From Dictyophora rubrovolvata (lineage: Eukaryota; Basidiomycota; Agaricomycetes; Phallales; Phallaceae), in NCBI GenBank assembly GCA_029959195.1, contig CP114124.1, forward strand, positions 496,001-560,000: a DNA stretch of 64,000 bases. The letters are read 5' to 3'. Shown here one piece after another: positions 10,932 to 23,901 of the stretch. Positions within the stretch are counted from its first letter, which is position 1, and every line of letters begins with the position of its first letter. The translations under genes were made by a program, and so were the position numbers. The notes under the pieces were generated by a model. It did no database searches. It saw nothing but the letters and a program-made list of their open reading frames with translations, and had not been told where the DNA came from.

Positions 10932-12525
10932 CTATGCTTTTTGGGCAATTCTGATTGGTCTAACAATTCCATAAAGTGAATTGGTATTATCGTCCGTGGG
11001 AGAATCCAAAGAAGGAGGCGGCGAAGGGTAAGAAGCTGAAGAGGACGCAGGTGGTGCACGATAACTGTACGTGTTCGTCGGTGAATTGTGTAACTGTATA
11101 AAGGAAGGCTGCGGGACAGAAGGCGGGTGCGAGGATGTAGGTGCTAATGACGTATGATTTTGACTGATAGAAGTGCTGATCGTTAGAGCATGGTTGCGTG
11201 AATGAGGTTTTTCGTCCAAGTCAGTGGTCATATCCATGATTCTACGATCGGCCTCGGTGGTTGGAAGAATCATCTGTTTCTCCGCTTCTACACGGCGCAT
11301 CTTCTTCTCACCCTTATCGACATCGCTTTTAGCACTATTATACATCCATAATCCGACCGAGGTCAATACGATACCCAGCGCTTGAGCTGGCCGAATGGTT
11401 TGGTTAAACCAGGCGATGGCGATAAGGATGACAGTGATACGTTTTACCAAAGAGGCTATAGAGTACGTGACAGGTGAGGTCGTCGATAGAATGGCAAAGG
11501 CGATGATGTTTTGCCCGAAGTGAACGGCCCCGTTCCAAAAGAAATAGTAGGCGATGCTGTGCGCGGAAGAATGGGGGTGTGGGGGATGATGTTCAATCTT
11601 GGATGAGAGAAGAGCGTTAAGATCTGAATATATCCATACGGGAATCATGAATATGAAAGCAAATCCTGCCGAATAGAACAAGAGGTTTATTTTATCCAAT
11701 TTGTGAGCCGGAGCAGTCAAAGAACCACCGGTAGATGGGGACGGCATTATCTTTTTGAAAAAGATGTTCGACGATACAAAAACGAGAGCGGAACCGAAGG
11801 CGGATAGCAATCCTAAGTAATTCGACGCTGAGAAGTCGGAGGAACAGGCCATCATGACCCCGAATGTTAAGGGTAATAGAGAAAAATATGTTTTTGGCGA
11901 ATATCTAACTCTAAACAGCAGGGCATAGGCTGCAACTGTGAATAACGGCGACAACGCCTAACGTATTTTTTTAGTTCCTGAGCCTGTTAACAATGCATAA
12001 GAAACATACCTTTATTGTATGAACCGTGCTGACCGGTATACGGGCAATGGCTACACTTGAAAAAATGTGTCCGCCAACTTGGAACACGGCCATGGGGATC
12101 GTACTTTGAACGATTGCTTTCGTCGGTGGTTTGAACTTACTTAATCGAACAAAGGGAGTCATACAAAGCAAGCAGTACGCTGAAATGAAACCAAATTGGA
12201 CGAAGGTCAGTGTAACAGGGTAGCGAAACTGATTAAGAATGGTCTTTCCGGTATTGGAGGATAGAGCGGAAGATGTGTACCATAGCGAACATAGGAAAAC
12301 GAATTTCATGGTCGAGGCGGAAACGTTGAAAGAATTCGTAATCTCCATAGACGGTCGACTGGTAGTAACGGTAGCAGACCGGTCGCGGAAAAGAAAGGAA
12401 AGCGGGGATTTTTTCCCTAATGACCACAGGGATCGTTTGGAAGAGCCATTATCCAATATAAACCAGTTACTCTGCTGCTTCTCTCCCAATGACCATCTGT
12501 GTCCGTTATCGAGCGTATTTTGCAT
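10932..12525 (-). CDS. Sly41-type triose-phosphate/nucleotide-sugar transporter family protein
   Basis: This is a member of the TPT/DMT superfamily related to yeast Sly41, a Golgi/ER membrane transporter that suppresses loss of Ypt1. Exon 1 starts at ATG 12523-12525 and ends at HTIK. A 52-bp intron follows (donor GTATG at 12009, acceptor TTAG at 11958), and exon 2 resumes ALSPLFTVAAYALLF. Family landmarks are FLCSLWYTSSALSSNTGKTIL, RIPVSTVHTIKALSPLF, YSPKTYFSLLPLTFGV, FVSSNIFFKKI and SPVTYSIASLVKRI, with about ten hydrophobic helices. The C-terminal 130 residues are a hydrophilic Ser/Pro-rich tail not needed for the family fold. The protein is about 523 residues long. Substrate is unknown. 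Confidence 0.85.
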
Positions 12526-13663
12526 ATAAAACCCGTCGGCGCGACCTTTCAGCTATCGGAGGAGTGTCGAGCACAATGAAAGGTGAAAAATGAGACGAGA
12601 CAACCGAATAATTCCTTCCGCAACAGTTATATAATTGAGCCAAAGAATGAAAAGATAAGAAAAAATGAAGGGCAATTAATTGAGAACTTGTTTGATGTCA
12701 CTTACGGGAGAGCGATGAGCATTTGAAAACCTCGCCTCGGCCGGTCGGCGCCTAGTGCAGCGTGACACACGCCGCCTTTCCGATTAGTCAGGCACGCCGG
12801 CTGCCCAGTACCCACGGTCAGCTGACCGCTGTCTAGAGTATTTATTGGACCCGCTACTACTCTTGTACCTTTACGATGTATTCACGCACGTGCAGCCCAC
12901 GTCCTGGACTCAATTCCAAATTCGCATCTATCATTGCAACGCTGGCATAATTATACTAAATATATATTCTTCCCTGGCATTTGACAATCTCTAAATGAAA
13001 TACTAGGAGCACTAAACCCGTTTAATCGGTAGTAGCGACAGCGGTGTGTATAAAAACTAAATATGCCATCAGCTTTCTGAAAAACTATTTGATTGGCAAA
13101 ATAAGGTTGTTGTCCACACATTGAATTAAGAGGAAATTATTCTCCCATAAATTGCTTGATATTCACTGGGGTATAATCTTTTGAAGCTCCTACATATGTA
13201 GCTACTGTACTTTTTTGAAAGTGAAGACTTTACTACGTGCCTGAAAAGCTGTACATAATTCAGGCCATGGTTTATCTATGTGAACTAACACAATCAATCA
13301 AACATGTAGAGTTCATGATTGATTGATGATCGCATTTGATATCGACCAATAACTCGAAAGACCGGTGACATTGTCGCAAAAATCCCAATAGGTTTATTTA
13401 CCATTATAAACTTAACAAGGACGCCGAGGCAGTTTATAAAGCATTACTGGTATAATGAATTCAAGGCTCCAACAAACCGGCAGCCGCCGTGTTTATTAAC
13501 CAAGTCCGCATTTTCTATATAAAATCTACTTAAAAAACCATATTCCCGTCATTTTTTCTTGGAACTTTTTTTCGCTCCTCTTCGAGATCACAAGTTAAAA
13601 AGTAGTTTTCAAATAACATCATATTGAACATATATAGTCCATATACAAGAGAGTACTACAAAT
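12526..13663. other. Upstream intergenic region of the Sly41-type gene
   Basis: No supported gene is present. The GC-rich block 12725-12850 just above the Sly41-type start probably holds its promoter and includes a 14-bp perfect palindrome (12815-12828). Below 12900 the sequence becomes AT-rich and featureless up to the solo LTR. Confidence 0.5.
13659..13663. repeat. Target site duplication, left copy (CAAAT)
   Basis: This 5-bp word immediately precedes the LTR and is repeated exactly after it. Confidence 0.7.
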
Positions 13664-14194
13664 TGTTATGTATCACAGGCGCCCGTCCACCAAAAACACG
13701 AATAAAATATATATAAAGTAAATTCCTCATTTCTTTATTATTTCTTCTTTCTTCGTTATTCTCTCATCTCGTTCTTACGGTCTCGTGTTTGTCCTTGTTT
13801 GTCTAATTGACCGTTGTACTTGTAGCTAGAAGGGTTTATCCCTATGACATGCATACTCTAGATTCTAGAATGTAAGCCCGCGCATTGCACGGGATAAGTT
13901 TGTAAGTAGTTAGACTAATAGAATCATCATTTTGCTTTACTTCACATTTGTCTGAATCGGTTCGGGATTGTTATCTGTTTAATTCTTGCTCGCGAACCTC
14001 GACTTTCGGTTGTGAATATCTATTCTCAGTCGATTAAGTCTTAAACTAGATTATTTCATTAGTTGCGTTCTTGAACTTCTCAGTCTTCGACAACAAGCTT
14101 TCGAGTTCAACTTCTTTCGACGGATTACTGGGTTGTGTTAAACATATATATTATTTCAAATCTAAATAATCCTAATTTACATCGGAACCTAACA
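13664..14194 (+). mobile_element. Solo LTR of an LTR retrotransposon, probably Copia-like
   Basis: The 531-bp element begins TGTTA and ends TAACA, the usual inverted LTR tips. It is flanked by the identical 5-bp target duplication CAAAT (13659-13663 and 14195-14199). A TATA-like run (AAATATATATAAAG, about 13707) lies near the left end, followed by a T-rich initiator-like stretch, so the LTR reads on the plus strand. No internal coding region or second LTR is present, so it is a recombined solo LTR. The intact target duplication suggests it is not very old. Copia membership is inferred from the tips only. Confidence 0.75.
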
Positions 14195-14199
14195 CAAAT
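14195..14199. repeat. Target site duplication, right copy (CAAAT)
   Basis: This 5-bp word immediately follows the LTR and matches the left flank. Confidence 0.7.
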
Positions 14200-16680
14200 T
14201 ACACTACGAAAGAATATAACTACTACTGTGTGGTATTACTATTTTCTTACTATTACTAGACTACTATCGCTACTACTACTGCTATGCTATTCACACATGA
14301 TACATGACTACTAGCTAGCCTTGAACACTAAGTTGGGACACGGCCGACAAAATGCAACCAAGTCCCGAGTTTATATAGTGAACCCTATATTGCGCACAGA
14401 CCATCCTCTTCTTGGTGTGATCCAATGAGCGATTAACCGATGAATGAGTCTCAGTCGAAGAAGCCGAAAATATAGACCGTATCAAACTAAGTTTTATTCA
14501 TCGCAAAAAAAGAAAATTAATAAAAAAATGAAACCCGCGTCCGGTTTGGAAACTTTGGATTATAAATTTATTCCGACTTTTGCGACAATTTGGTCCAAAA
14601 TCACAAAAATTTAGCCAAGACACGATTATTGATCGACCTCCTTGAGAGGTATCTACAACTTTAGACGAGGGTATATACATGCATTTTGCTTAAGTAGATT
14701 AAATGATTGTGACCGGTAGAATTTATGGATATGAGAAAATTTCTACATATTTTGGTGATTATTCCGTTTCGGCGTTTCCTCATTTGACGGTCGACACTGT
14801 GGGTGTACTAAAAAAGGAACCTCTGAGGGAAATGCAGGTGCGTATATGCAAGTCTGTCAAAGCAAAGCAAGTGGCCCGGATATAACGAGCTCGCCGCGTT
14901 ACACGTTACTATAACTATTATAAAGAACATATAAATACGAGTTTCATCACATGCAAATACAAAGCAATTAGCAAAGCTAGTCAAAACAAAGAAGAGCAAC
15001 TTTTTTTGGCTGATTAATTTTGCAGTGGAAAGCAAATTATGCAAGGAAGACCATCTTCACTAACAGGTGGCATAACCTCTACTCCGGGTTCGATAGGACC
15101 CGTTCTGTATAACCTGGTCAGGTTTAGGGCTCGTGTGCGAGTTCAACGGTATAACTCACGGCTGTGTCAAAGTAAGACCAGAATAAATGTTTTGCACTCG
15201 AAGTCTGCAAGTATAATCGTGGCACAGATTTAACTGTTTCATAATGTCAGGGCTACAAGAAGGAATATTGCGATTCACCCATGATAGTAATGCATACCTT
15301 CACGCCCCAACAATGATGACCACATTCAGGAAAACTAAATTCTTTGGAAACTGAACCGCACATCTAAAGGGGGATTCTATCATAAGGACGATATTAGAGA
15401 AATAAAGACATGAACTGACCGCAGAGGAAAAGTAATCCTTGGACTGTTGAGGCTTGTGCGATGCACACTGCAGTTGTGTTTACCATTTTCCTTATTGAAA
15501 AACTGGAATTTAAAGCAAGAAACATCGATTTAATTTTGTTTTCTGCCACAGACAAAGGATGGAGCATTATAAACCTTTTGGCACTGAAGATGAATAGGAA
15601 GGATCGACGTCGACCTCGTTGCACTATGCCATCTCGATGCCGAGAAGTTATTTGAACTGACTTTACTTTTAGCGAATAAAGAAAAATAAAAGAATGAAAA
15701 TAAATATAAAGTAGTAAGAATCATCCCTCGTTGTGGGACCTGTAGGGTTACATATCCCGTTCTCGGTTCCGAAAGACGAAACCCAAGTACAGAAAGTGCA
15801 CGAGGGGCGGAAGGAACTTGAGATTACGCGACAAAAATTAAGCAAGCATTCCTTGCCGTTCTTAGCTCTTGGGCCCTGAGAGGAAGATATACACCGGTTT
15901 CATAGTCCCCAAAACATCACTGCACCTGTGCCACGGCCCACGGCGAGTATGTAAATGAATGGATTGCGTGTTACGCGTCCGGGTTTAACAATCAACGCGT
16001 TATGACCCGAGAAAGGCCTTGCAGACTTGGTAGTTCTATATAATAACGTGGTGAGGTTTCGATGGTATAAAAACAATTTAACTGTCAATTGATTTTTCTG
16101 CTGGGTGCAGCTCAATTTCTAAAACGGTAAGATTAATGTACATACATGACGCCATAACCACCGACAGCCTGTTATGCGGCATTGAAGAGCCTCGAGGCTT
16201 TTATCCGAGTCGTACGAACTAGGCACAGCCTATATCTTCCTTTCTTTCGCGGCGTGCGCGTGCAGGGTAACCGGTAACCGACTACCAACTCCACGTTTGA
16301 CCTTCCTTTGTTGGTGTCTCATTTGAGGTGTCTGCATAAACTATCTTTTGTTGCATATAAATCGTGCATCTAGACCTTTCACTGCCTCTTCAGTTGAAAC
16401 ACGTCTCAGTTTCTCTCGTCTTGTCTGCACTCGATCGAATTATGGCGATGCAACAAAGCGTCTTACAATGATGGATCCACTCCTTTATACATTAAATATG
16501 TAAACACGAAGATCGGCAACCCAACTTGTATAAAAGCAGTCAAGATTTTACGGGGGGTCGAGTTTACCATGATCACCCGGCGCCTAATATAAGCCAGAAA
16601 AGACGAGATAAAGAAAACAGCCCGGAGAAGTTGATTTATATGAAGAACAGACAGTCCAGAAAACATGATTCAATTAGATG
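14200..16680. other. Gene-free AT-rich region
   Basis: It holds a degenerate trinucleotide TAC/TAT tract at about 14220-14290 and many short open frames without family resemblance or clear splice-joined partners. A tandem GGTAACC pair lies at 16266-16279. I see no gene. Confidence 0.5.
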
Positions 16681-19416
16681 TTAAGCCGACTGTGCCAAAA
16701 TCCGACCGCGACCGCCCACGGCGAGAACGCTACACCGGGCAAAGTACCTCGCCAACGCCAGCCGCACGGTATCCAATTGCCGTAATGCCTCGATTTCTCC
16801 ATCTTTTGCATACTGAGATACCAGTACGCCCAAATAATCTGATCCTGATCCTTGTGTTGTTCTTGCCTGAACTTCTTCTAGACGGCGTAAAAGCTCGTAA
16901 ACTTCAGAAACGTCAAACGGCATGATGTTGACTGTTCAAAGAAACCGTCAGCATAATGCCACAGGAACAAATCGGATGAGTAAAGAATTATCTCACCGTC
17001 TTGTACTACCATGTCTCCAGCTTGTTTCAGTAGCATCCCCCACCATGAATTGGGAACCAATTCCTCTCTAAACATCGTCATTAAGTCCCAGGCGGCATTT
17101 TGCAGATCCCCGTTTGACCATCTGGTCCGAAAATCTGCGTATTTGATTAGAAATGCAAGACGCCTGCTGATGGAAAATTGACTGTATGACGAGGGTTGTC
17201 GTAGGGCAGGCGCAATCTCAGTAACGGAGTCTATAAACTCTTTGATATCTAATTCGATCGTGGGTTTACCAATCAACAAACTAAACGAGAACAACAAACC
17301 TCCCTTCAAGCTTCTGAAAAGTAAGATGTTGACCACATGGCTTACACCCACCCAATCCTCGGATGACGTATAATAGGAGATTGCCAGATGATATCGGCCC
17401 TGCTCTAGGAAAGTGCGGCCAGCAATCTTGAAAAAAAAAAAGAAAAGAACTCTCTAGAACCCCTGATACCCAGTACACAGCTCTTCCAAACTTACTCGAC
17501 AAATCTCACGTCTAACTTTCTCCCGGCCATACTCCTTGCAAATCTCCAAAATCTCCAGAACTCTCTCGTCAACCGGAACATCCTTGTCAAGGTCCATGGC
17601 ATCAATTTGACCATTTGCCTTTGGCTTTTTCTTCGAAACACCTAATTCCAAAGGGACTCGTAACAAAACTTCATCAGCGCGAATTCTGCCTTGTTCGCCA
17701 CAGTCGCACATATATAAAGCTGCGATACGCCATAGCGATGGATCGACCAGCAAATATTCTGCATAACTTAACAACATGTGGTTTCGAAGCGAAAGTTCCG
17801 TCCTATACAATGGGGAAAAAATTAGCTTTATTACCGGGAAAAAGACAAATATATCCAAACCCTTCGATATCCATAAGTAGGCCCAAGGGTTGCATCATAT
17901 CAGCGAGATGCGCCGCGAGCCAAATATCCAAATCATTGGCACGCTTGATGACTTCGCCGACCTGCCCTTTGAATAAAGCTGCAAATATGTGCTCCTCCGG
18001 TAATGTCGAATCTAATGGTAGATCTTGGAGTATAGTCGCAAGTGTGCGTCTTACAATTGTGATACTCATTACACGGTATAATCCTTGGTATTGTTCAGAA
18101 GAACTCACTCAATATGATGTCTCCGAAGTCCAACGTCCACCCATACACCCCAAACACAAATAGCCTCTTTCCAGCCTTCGTCATAAGACTCACAATAGCG
18201 TTTGATGGTTATTTTATCGCCTTCCATTATTTGTACAATTTCCAGAATCCATGGCAGCCAATCTTCATTCTCAGTTTCCGTTAGCGCTTCTAAGCGTTTA
18301 CGGAAAGCGACGACCCGGGCCTTCCATTGCCGCCAGGCATTGAAGAAGTCATGCTCTGTGGTATATTTTGTGGATCTGGGATGATTTGTTAGGAAGTTAA
18401 GAAGGGTATCTGCGTGTTGTACAAGAGATCTCGAGGGATGTCGGCTTAAACTTTCAAGAAAAATTACGGCTGCTCGTGTCAGCCCTCGTAAAATACAACT
18501 GCGGGAGATTTTTTTTTTTAAAAAAAATGAGGGAACAACCGACTAAGTATAACAGACCGTATTAAATATTGCCACCAACGATCCTCGTTCCATGGAGAAT
18601 TGAGTTTCTGCAATTCAATGGCCTCTGCCGAGTCCGGCGCAATAAAGTTGGTATTTAACCATTCCAGCAGCTCTTCTCCGACGAGACCACTCAGTGAACC
18701 ATTTGCAGGAAGATTCATGGCTTGGAAAAGGTTAAAAATGGCGTAGAGGAGCTCTGTGTGTACCACAGCGGCTTCGGGCCAATCTTCTAAGGTCTGGATG
18801 AAAAAAAGAGCTTTTAGCTACAAGTATCGATATTGAACAATATTTCTTACGTCAAGGCGTTCTTTGTCCATCTTGAGGCATATCAAATATTCGTCTGCTA
18901 TGCCATTGAACCACACTAGATCATCTTCACTTAAATCTCTAGGTGAAATAAGAACAACATGAAAACATTAAAGACAAATAACAGAACTTACTCAGTAAAG
19001 TTTGGCTGATGCTCGACTAAGCTTTTGTTAAATTTTGTCATTGTCACAAAACTATCGGAGATTAACTGTCTGAATTTTCAATAAACCTGAACCAGCCTAA
19101 AGGTAAAAAAAAGACACGGAACTTTTCTGCGCGAATCAGACACTGGATGATCCCAAGAAGCTACAAATATGTCGCCTGAGTAATCACTTTCGCGCCTTCT
19201 CGAGACATCATACTGGAAAAAGTGAATTAGCTTTGCGTGTTTGGAAAAGTGAAGGAGTCGGGGGAAAAGACTCACACCAGGGGCTGTTGCGAAGATGGCT
19301 AGTGAATTGCCACGTGCAGATATTGCCAATGATATTGAGTGTTGAGAATCGACGAAATTGTTTAATTCATCGCGTTGAAGTAGAGGAGGATTGAGGTGAA
19401 CATGCGGGAGAACCAT
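16681..19416 (-). CDS. NUP85: Nucleoporin Nup85 (Nup84/Y-complex scaffold), spliced
   Basis: The product is an alpha-helical scaffold subunit of the Y-shaped complex that coats the nuclear pore membrane. The gene starts at ATG 19414-19416 with MVLPHVHLNPPLL and a short beta-rich N-terminal part (HSISLAISARGNSLAIF, DIFVASWDHP). Long helical segments follow: PEEHIFAALFKGQVGEVIK with ANDLDIWLAAHLADMMQPLG, then LSLRNHMLLSYAEYLLVDPS with LWRIAALYMCDCGEQGR, then REICRVSL. The last part has IELDIKEFIDSVTEIAPALR, LIKYADFRTRW and MPFDVSEVYELLRRLEEVQ. The stop is TAA at 16681-16683. This order matches the Nucleopor_Nup85 family. About ten short introns interrupt it. Individual exon edges are approximate, but the overall assignment is well supported by several conserved blocks in the right order. 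Confidence 0.85.
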
Positions 19417-20396
19417 GTTAATAAGAATTACAATAGTACGGGGTTGTGCACTTTGTTTCGGATGGTCTTATTACCAGTAAGTTCACTGCTAGAAAGAACA
19501 AAGTTTTCCATACCTTTGTCTGTCAATCAGACATGGAAATTAAGCAGAGTATAGACGCGAGCGGTCGAAGACAAGGAAAGTTACAGATTTACGTAATGTG
19601 GGTTTCGTCCTCAAGCGCCTAAACTCGCGTTAGCCGTTGGCCGTTTTGTTAGCCGGCCCTGAATATGAATTGTCCCCAGAATGCCTTGTTCCTGCAAGAA
19701 TAGTGAGACAATCATGGTATAGGGACAAAAGCCTTCTGACTTGCTGACCACGCAACGCACAGACAGTGAAAACACAGGGATTTAAAAAGAAATTACTGAA
19801 TTTGAGTCTTCACTCATTTTCCTCGCTAAAATAAATCAATTCAGTTCTAAAAAATGAAATACCAAATTACCTGGAATCGACGTCGATATCCTTCGAATCG
19901 AACTATTACGACTCAGAATGGGTATCAGATAAGGTAAAATGAGAGACAATGATCAAACTTCGAAACCATTGAACCCATCAAACTGCCAGAAGACAGCAAA
20001 TTGTAATAATCTTAGCCTAGAAGACGTCTAAGCCGCATTGAACAATACAGCCTAGGGCTTCGAAACCGTGCAGAGCCTGAGTATGCACTGCACTCGTGGC
20101 CTACATTTCAAGCACACACGCTCGGCAGTGACATCACCCTCGGAGTTCCGTTCAGTTACAGCAACATAAACACAAAATCAGTCTCTCAAATCCTTATGGA
20201 ATTATGGAAACACGAGTCCGAAATGGCCCATTCGTGGAGCGCATTAGTATATATATTATATTTTCATATTTATCGACTAGCTACTAGAATATAGAAGTAG
20301 TAGCACTGCTAAGAAATTGCTTACTAATCGCCGGCAACGCCTGCGTGTCCAATCCTAAAACCAGTCTTGTTCTTTTTTTTTTGTCCCCACATCCCA
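19417..20396. other. Divergent intergenic region
   Basis: About 980 bp lie between two divergently transcribed genes and should hold both promoters. An AT run at 20250-20285 and a T-tract at 20370-20382 lie close to the plus-strand gene. No additional gene is seen. Confidence 0.5.
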
Positions 20397-23388
20397 ATGA
20401 CCACGACAGGTGGTAAGTCCAAGTCTGTGCAGTTTTATATAGTACATTGCATGCAGACTACTGTTTCTCTTCAAGGTTATCCATCGCCTGCAATTTCGAC
20501 TTCGCAGACCGCTGGCATGGACTCGAGTCCCTATCGTAGACCCTCGTTGTCTGTTAACAGAAACTTTCTTGACTCCTCGTCCATCCAAGAGCCATTTAAC
20601 GATTCAAGCCCTGCATCTGCTGCACAATCACTCTCGAAATCGGACTCTCCTCAACCCGAACTACCCCGTTTGAGCAGCGATTCCACCGCTCCTACCTCGC
20701 CCACACTATGGCACCCTCAAGATCCAATTCCCATTATCCAGCGGAGCAATACTACAGCTCATGACATACCCTTTCAAAACTCTACTGCAGGCTTGGAGAC
20801 ACTAGATGATACCATTTTACGTGCGCTATGTGATCTCGACGTACGCCAACATTCACTTCTCATGGCATGCTACTATTTCGCTAATTGCTGATTTTTGCCC
20901 AATTATTAGTGTGGCGTTCCCTTGCTGCTCGACAGGATTAAACAAAGCCTTGTATCATGCAGGGTACGTTTGATTTTTATTTATTATCTCTTCACCAGTC
21001 CAATCGCCTTGATTTGATTTTTGCCGTCCATCATGACAGGAGGCCGCCGTTTTCCTAAAAAAGCGTTCTGTGATCGAGGAAGAATACAGCAAGGGCATGC
21101 ACAAGCTAGCACGAACTTCATTAGAAGTTTATTCATCTAACGATGGCAAAGCCGGGTAAGCCCGAAACCCTGTTCTGCAATCCTGAGAGCCTCAGCGCTG
21201 ATGGGATAAAAACTAAAGCACTTTTGTAAACGCCTGGCAATCCTCCATGCGAATACACGAAGTAATTGCCGAGAATCGGTTCAGATTTTCTCAACGTCTA
21301 AACGATATCAGTGACGAACTGACCGCGCTCTCAAAGCAAGTGGAGAAGAATCGAAAAGAGGTATGTCGCAATCTCACATACACACGCTTACTTTTTCCCC
21401 CTGAATGCTTATCTCGATCCTAAATCTTATTTTAGATCAAAGATACCGCGACACGACACGAGCGTGCTCTGCTAGATGCCCAAATCACTCTCGAGAAGGC
21501 GAAACAACGGCATGATCAATCAGCTGAAGAACTCGAACGTTTGTTAGTACAGAAAGAGGGCGAATCATATAAAGAAACAGGGGTCCAGAATACTCGTTCT
21601 CCCGGGGGTAAAAGGGCAATTGGCAAAGCGGTGGCTAAAGGCGGACTATTGCTGAAAGGAAAGAATCCAGCCAACGTAAGTGTCGTTTCGGTTCATATGT
21701 CAATCCCTGGATGAACTAACACATGTCTTTGTGCCCTCTTTTCTTTCCTCTTATACACATATACAGTTACAAAGACAAGAAGACGACGTCCGAACACGCG
21801 TTTCCACTGCTTCGACCGCCATGGCTAAAGCATTGCAAGATACGCAGCAAATCCGCCAAGAATACTTCAACTTTCAACTACCCCGTGCTCTCAGAGTGGG
21901 TTTCAAATCTTCCATAGCTAGCTTTCTAACGACTGATCCGATTATCGTCGCTTAGAGCCTCAAAAGCTGCGCGGATGAGATCGACAACGGGCTACAATAT
22001 CATCTCGGCCGTTATGCCTTCCTCTTCGAAAGCCTGCTTCAAAATGATGGTAGCACGCTTGCTCCGGTAGACTCTGACGCGCGTACGTGGTTCTTTTTGC
22101 CTTTTATAGTTATTTTAATCTCACCTCTTGATGTACAATGCATTGCAGTGGGGCTTCGTAATGCAATCGACATTATTGATAATCGCACCGACTTCAGAGT
22201 GTACATGCAGAACTATGCTATAGCACACGCCAGCTCGGGACAACAACGGGCTCTCCGTCGAGAGGGGCCTTGGCTAGAGGGTTTCGTGGGTCCTCTTTTC
22301 CCTTTCTCTGCGCGCTTCTTTCTCCGCCTGCGCGAAACTAATAATATCATATTTGTTCTTAGGCTCAGCAACCCCAGTCGCAGCACCAACAATCACAATT
22401 GCAACCACAACCACTATTACTCCCCAATGTTAATGACAAACTACCAGCGCCATCGTTACTTCAGAACAATTCATTGACAGAGGTGTCTATATCGCCGACA
22501 CCTGACAGATCAACACCAACATTCGGAATAGACCTCGCAGAGCAACTTATTCGTGATGGTGTCGATCTTCCTAAAGTAATGGAAAAGTGTTGTCAAGCAA
22601 TTGAGAAATGGGGTTTGCGATCTAAAGGCATTTATCGACTTAGTGGAACACACAGTAAGATTCAGCGGCTAAAAGATAAACTGGATAGAGGTTTGTCTAA
22701 ATTTTTTGTTTTCGTTTGTCGCCAAATTAAACCCTTACTTTGTTTTAGACATTGATTCGGTTGATCTGGACGATCCCGAATGGACTTCAGATATAAATAA
22801 CGTCGCGTCAGTTCTGAAGCAGTGGTTGAGGGAATTGCCGGAACCACTTCTCACTCAGAAACTTCAGCAAGGTTTTATTGAAGCTGCCAGTAAGCTTGAT
22901 CAAAAAAAAATTTTTTTTCTACAACTGAAACAAACAAATGCTAATAACTTACTACTACAGAACTTGATGTCCCACGTGCAAGACAAATCCGACTACACGA
23001 GCGAGTCAACGATCTCCCAGATGCTAACTATGCCACTCTTAAATACTTCCTAGGTCATTTGCACAGGTGCGTGGCGTGGCGCTAAATCGAAAAGCCAGTT
23101 TGTGAAAATGCCGACTTTGTGTTGAAAATAGAATCACGAAACATGAAGCAGATAACCAGATGTCGATGTCTAATTTGGCCATCGTGTTTGGACCGACATT
23201 ATTCGGAAATACGGCTTCAAATGGTGCAGCTGGTATTGCTGATACCGCATGGCAGAATAAGGTAATTGTGTTTCCAAGACTCTGTACGATGCATTGTGAC
23301 ACCGCCCCCCCTCTTATTTGTCCATTTTTAGGCCATCGAAACGATTCTGGAACATTACATTGATATCTTCGTCGAGGAATCCTCATAG
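20397..23388 (+). CDS. RGD1: Rgd1-like F-BAR and RhoGAP domain protein, spliced
   Basis: The product combines an N-terminal F-BAR membrane-bending module with a C-terminal GTPase-activating domain for Rho-type GTPases, the layout of yeast Rgd1 (GAP for Rho3/Rho4). A Ser/Pro-rich leader is followed by the F-BAR part: GVPLLLDRIKQS, AVFLKKRSVIEEEYSKGM, RFSQRLNDISDELTALSKQ, KRAIGKAVAKGGLLLKGKN and YHLGRYAFLFESLLQND. The RhoGAP part runs from TFGIDLAEQLIRDGVDLPKV through the arginine finger in GIYRLSGT to VASVLKQWLRELPEPLL, NQMSMSNLAIVFGPTLFG and ETILEHYIDIFVEESS, ending at TAG 23386-23388. There are at least ten introns. The first join (after MTTTGG) would need an AAG acceptor, so the true start may be the ATG near 20451 or 20517. 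Confidence 0.85.
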
Positions 23389-23829
23389 CTGTTTGTCGTC
23401 CTTTTTTTATTCTTATCTCCTCGCCTTTCCCCCTTTCGATACAATATCTCACTGAGAAGCCCAGAAGCCCAGTAATCTGCCAGCAGCCTCCCTTGAACAA
23501 CACATTTCTAACTATTCTCGGGTGCCACTTTTCTTCATTTATCATCCATCCATACGATTTCGCCCGTACCATACATACCAGTACCACCAACTGACCAATT
23601 CACCCTCCGTTCATACTCGGGACTTGGGATCTCGTTTTCGTTCGTTGCCTTCTTCATTCCCTCTTCCCCCCCGTCCGTTCCCACTACCCCGTTCCCCTTT
23701 GTCTTTTTTGGCCTTTGCATAGCGATGATGATGTCCCTCTGTATTTCCAAATTTCTCTTTATCTTCTCCTTCTCTTACACAACGAACTTTGAAATTTCTT
23801 TTTAGTTGCTTTCAATTCTTCTCGATGTA

Positions 23830-23901
23830 TTCCTTTTTTTTCTTTCTCTTTTTCCTTTTCCTTTTCCTTTTCCCTTTCCTTTTCTTTTTCTTTTTCTTTT
23901 T
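23830..23901. repeat. Polypyrimidine tract with CCTTTT-like repeats
   Basis: About 70 bases are almost wholly C and T, built from tandem TTTTCC and TTTTTC words. Confidence 0.85.
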
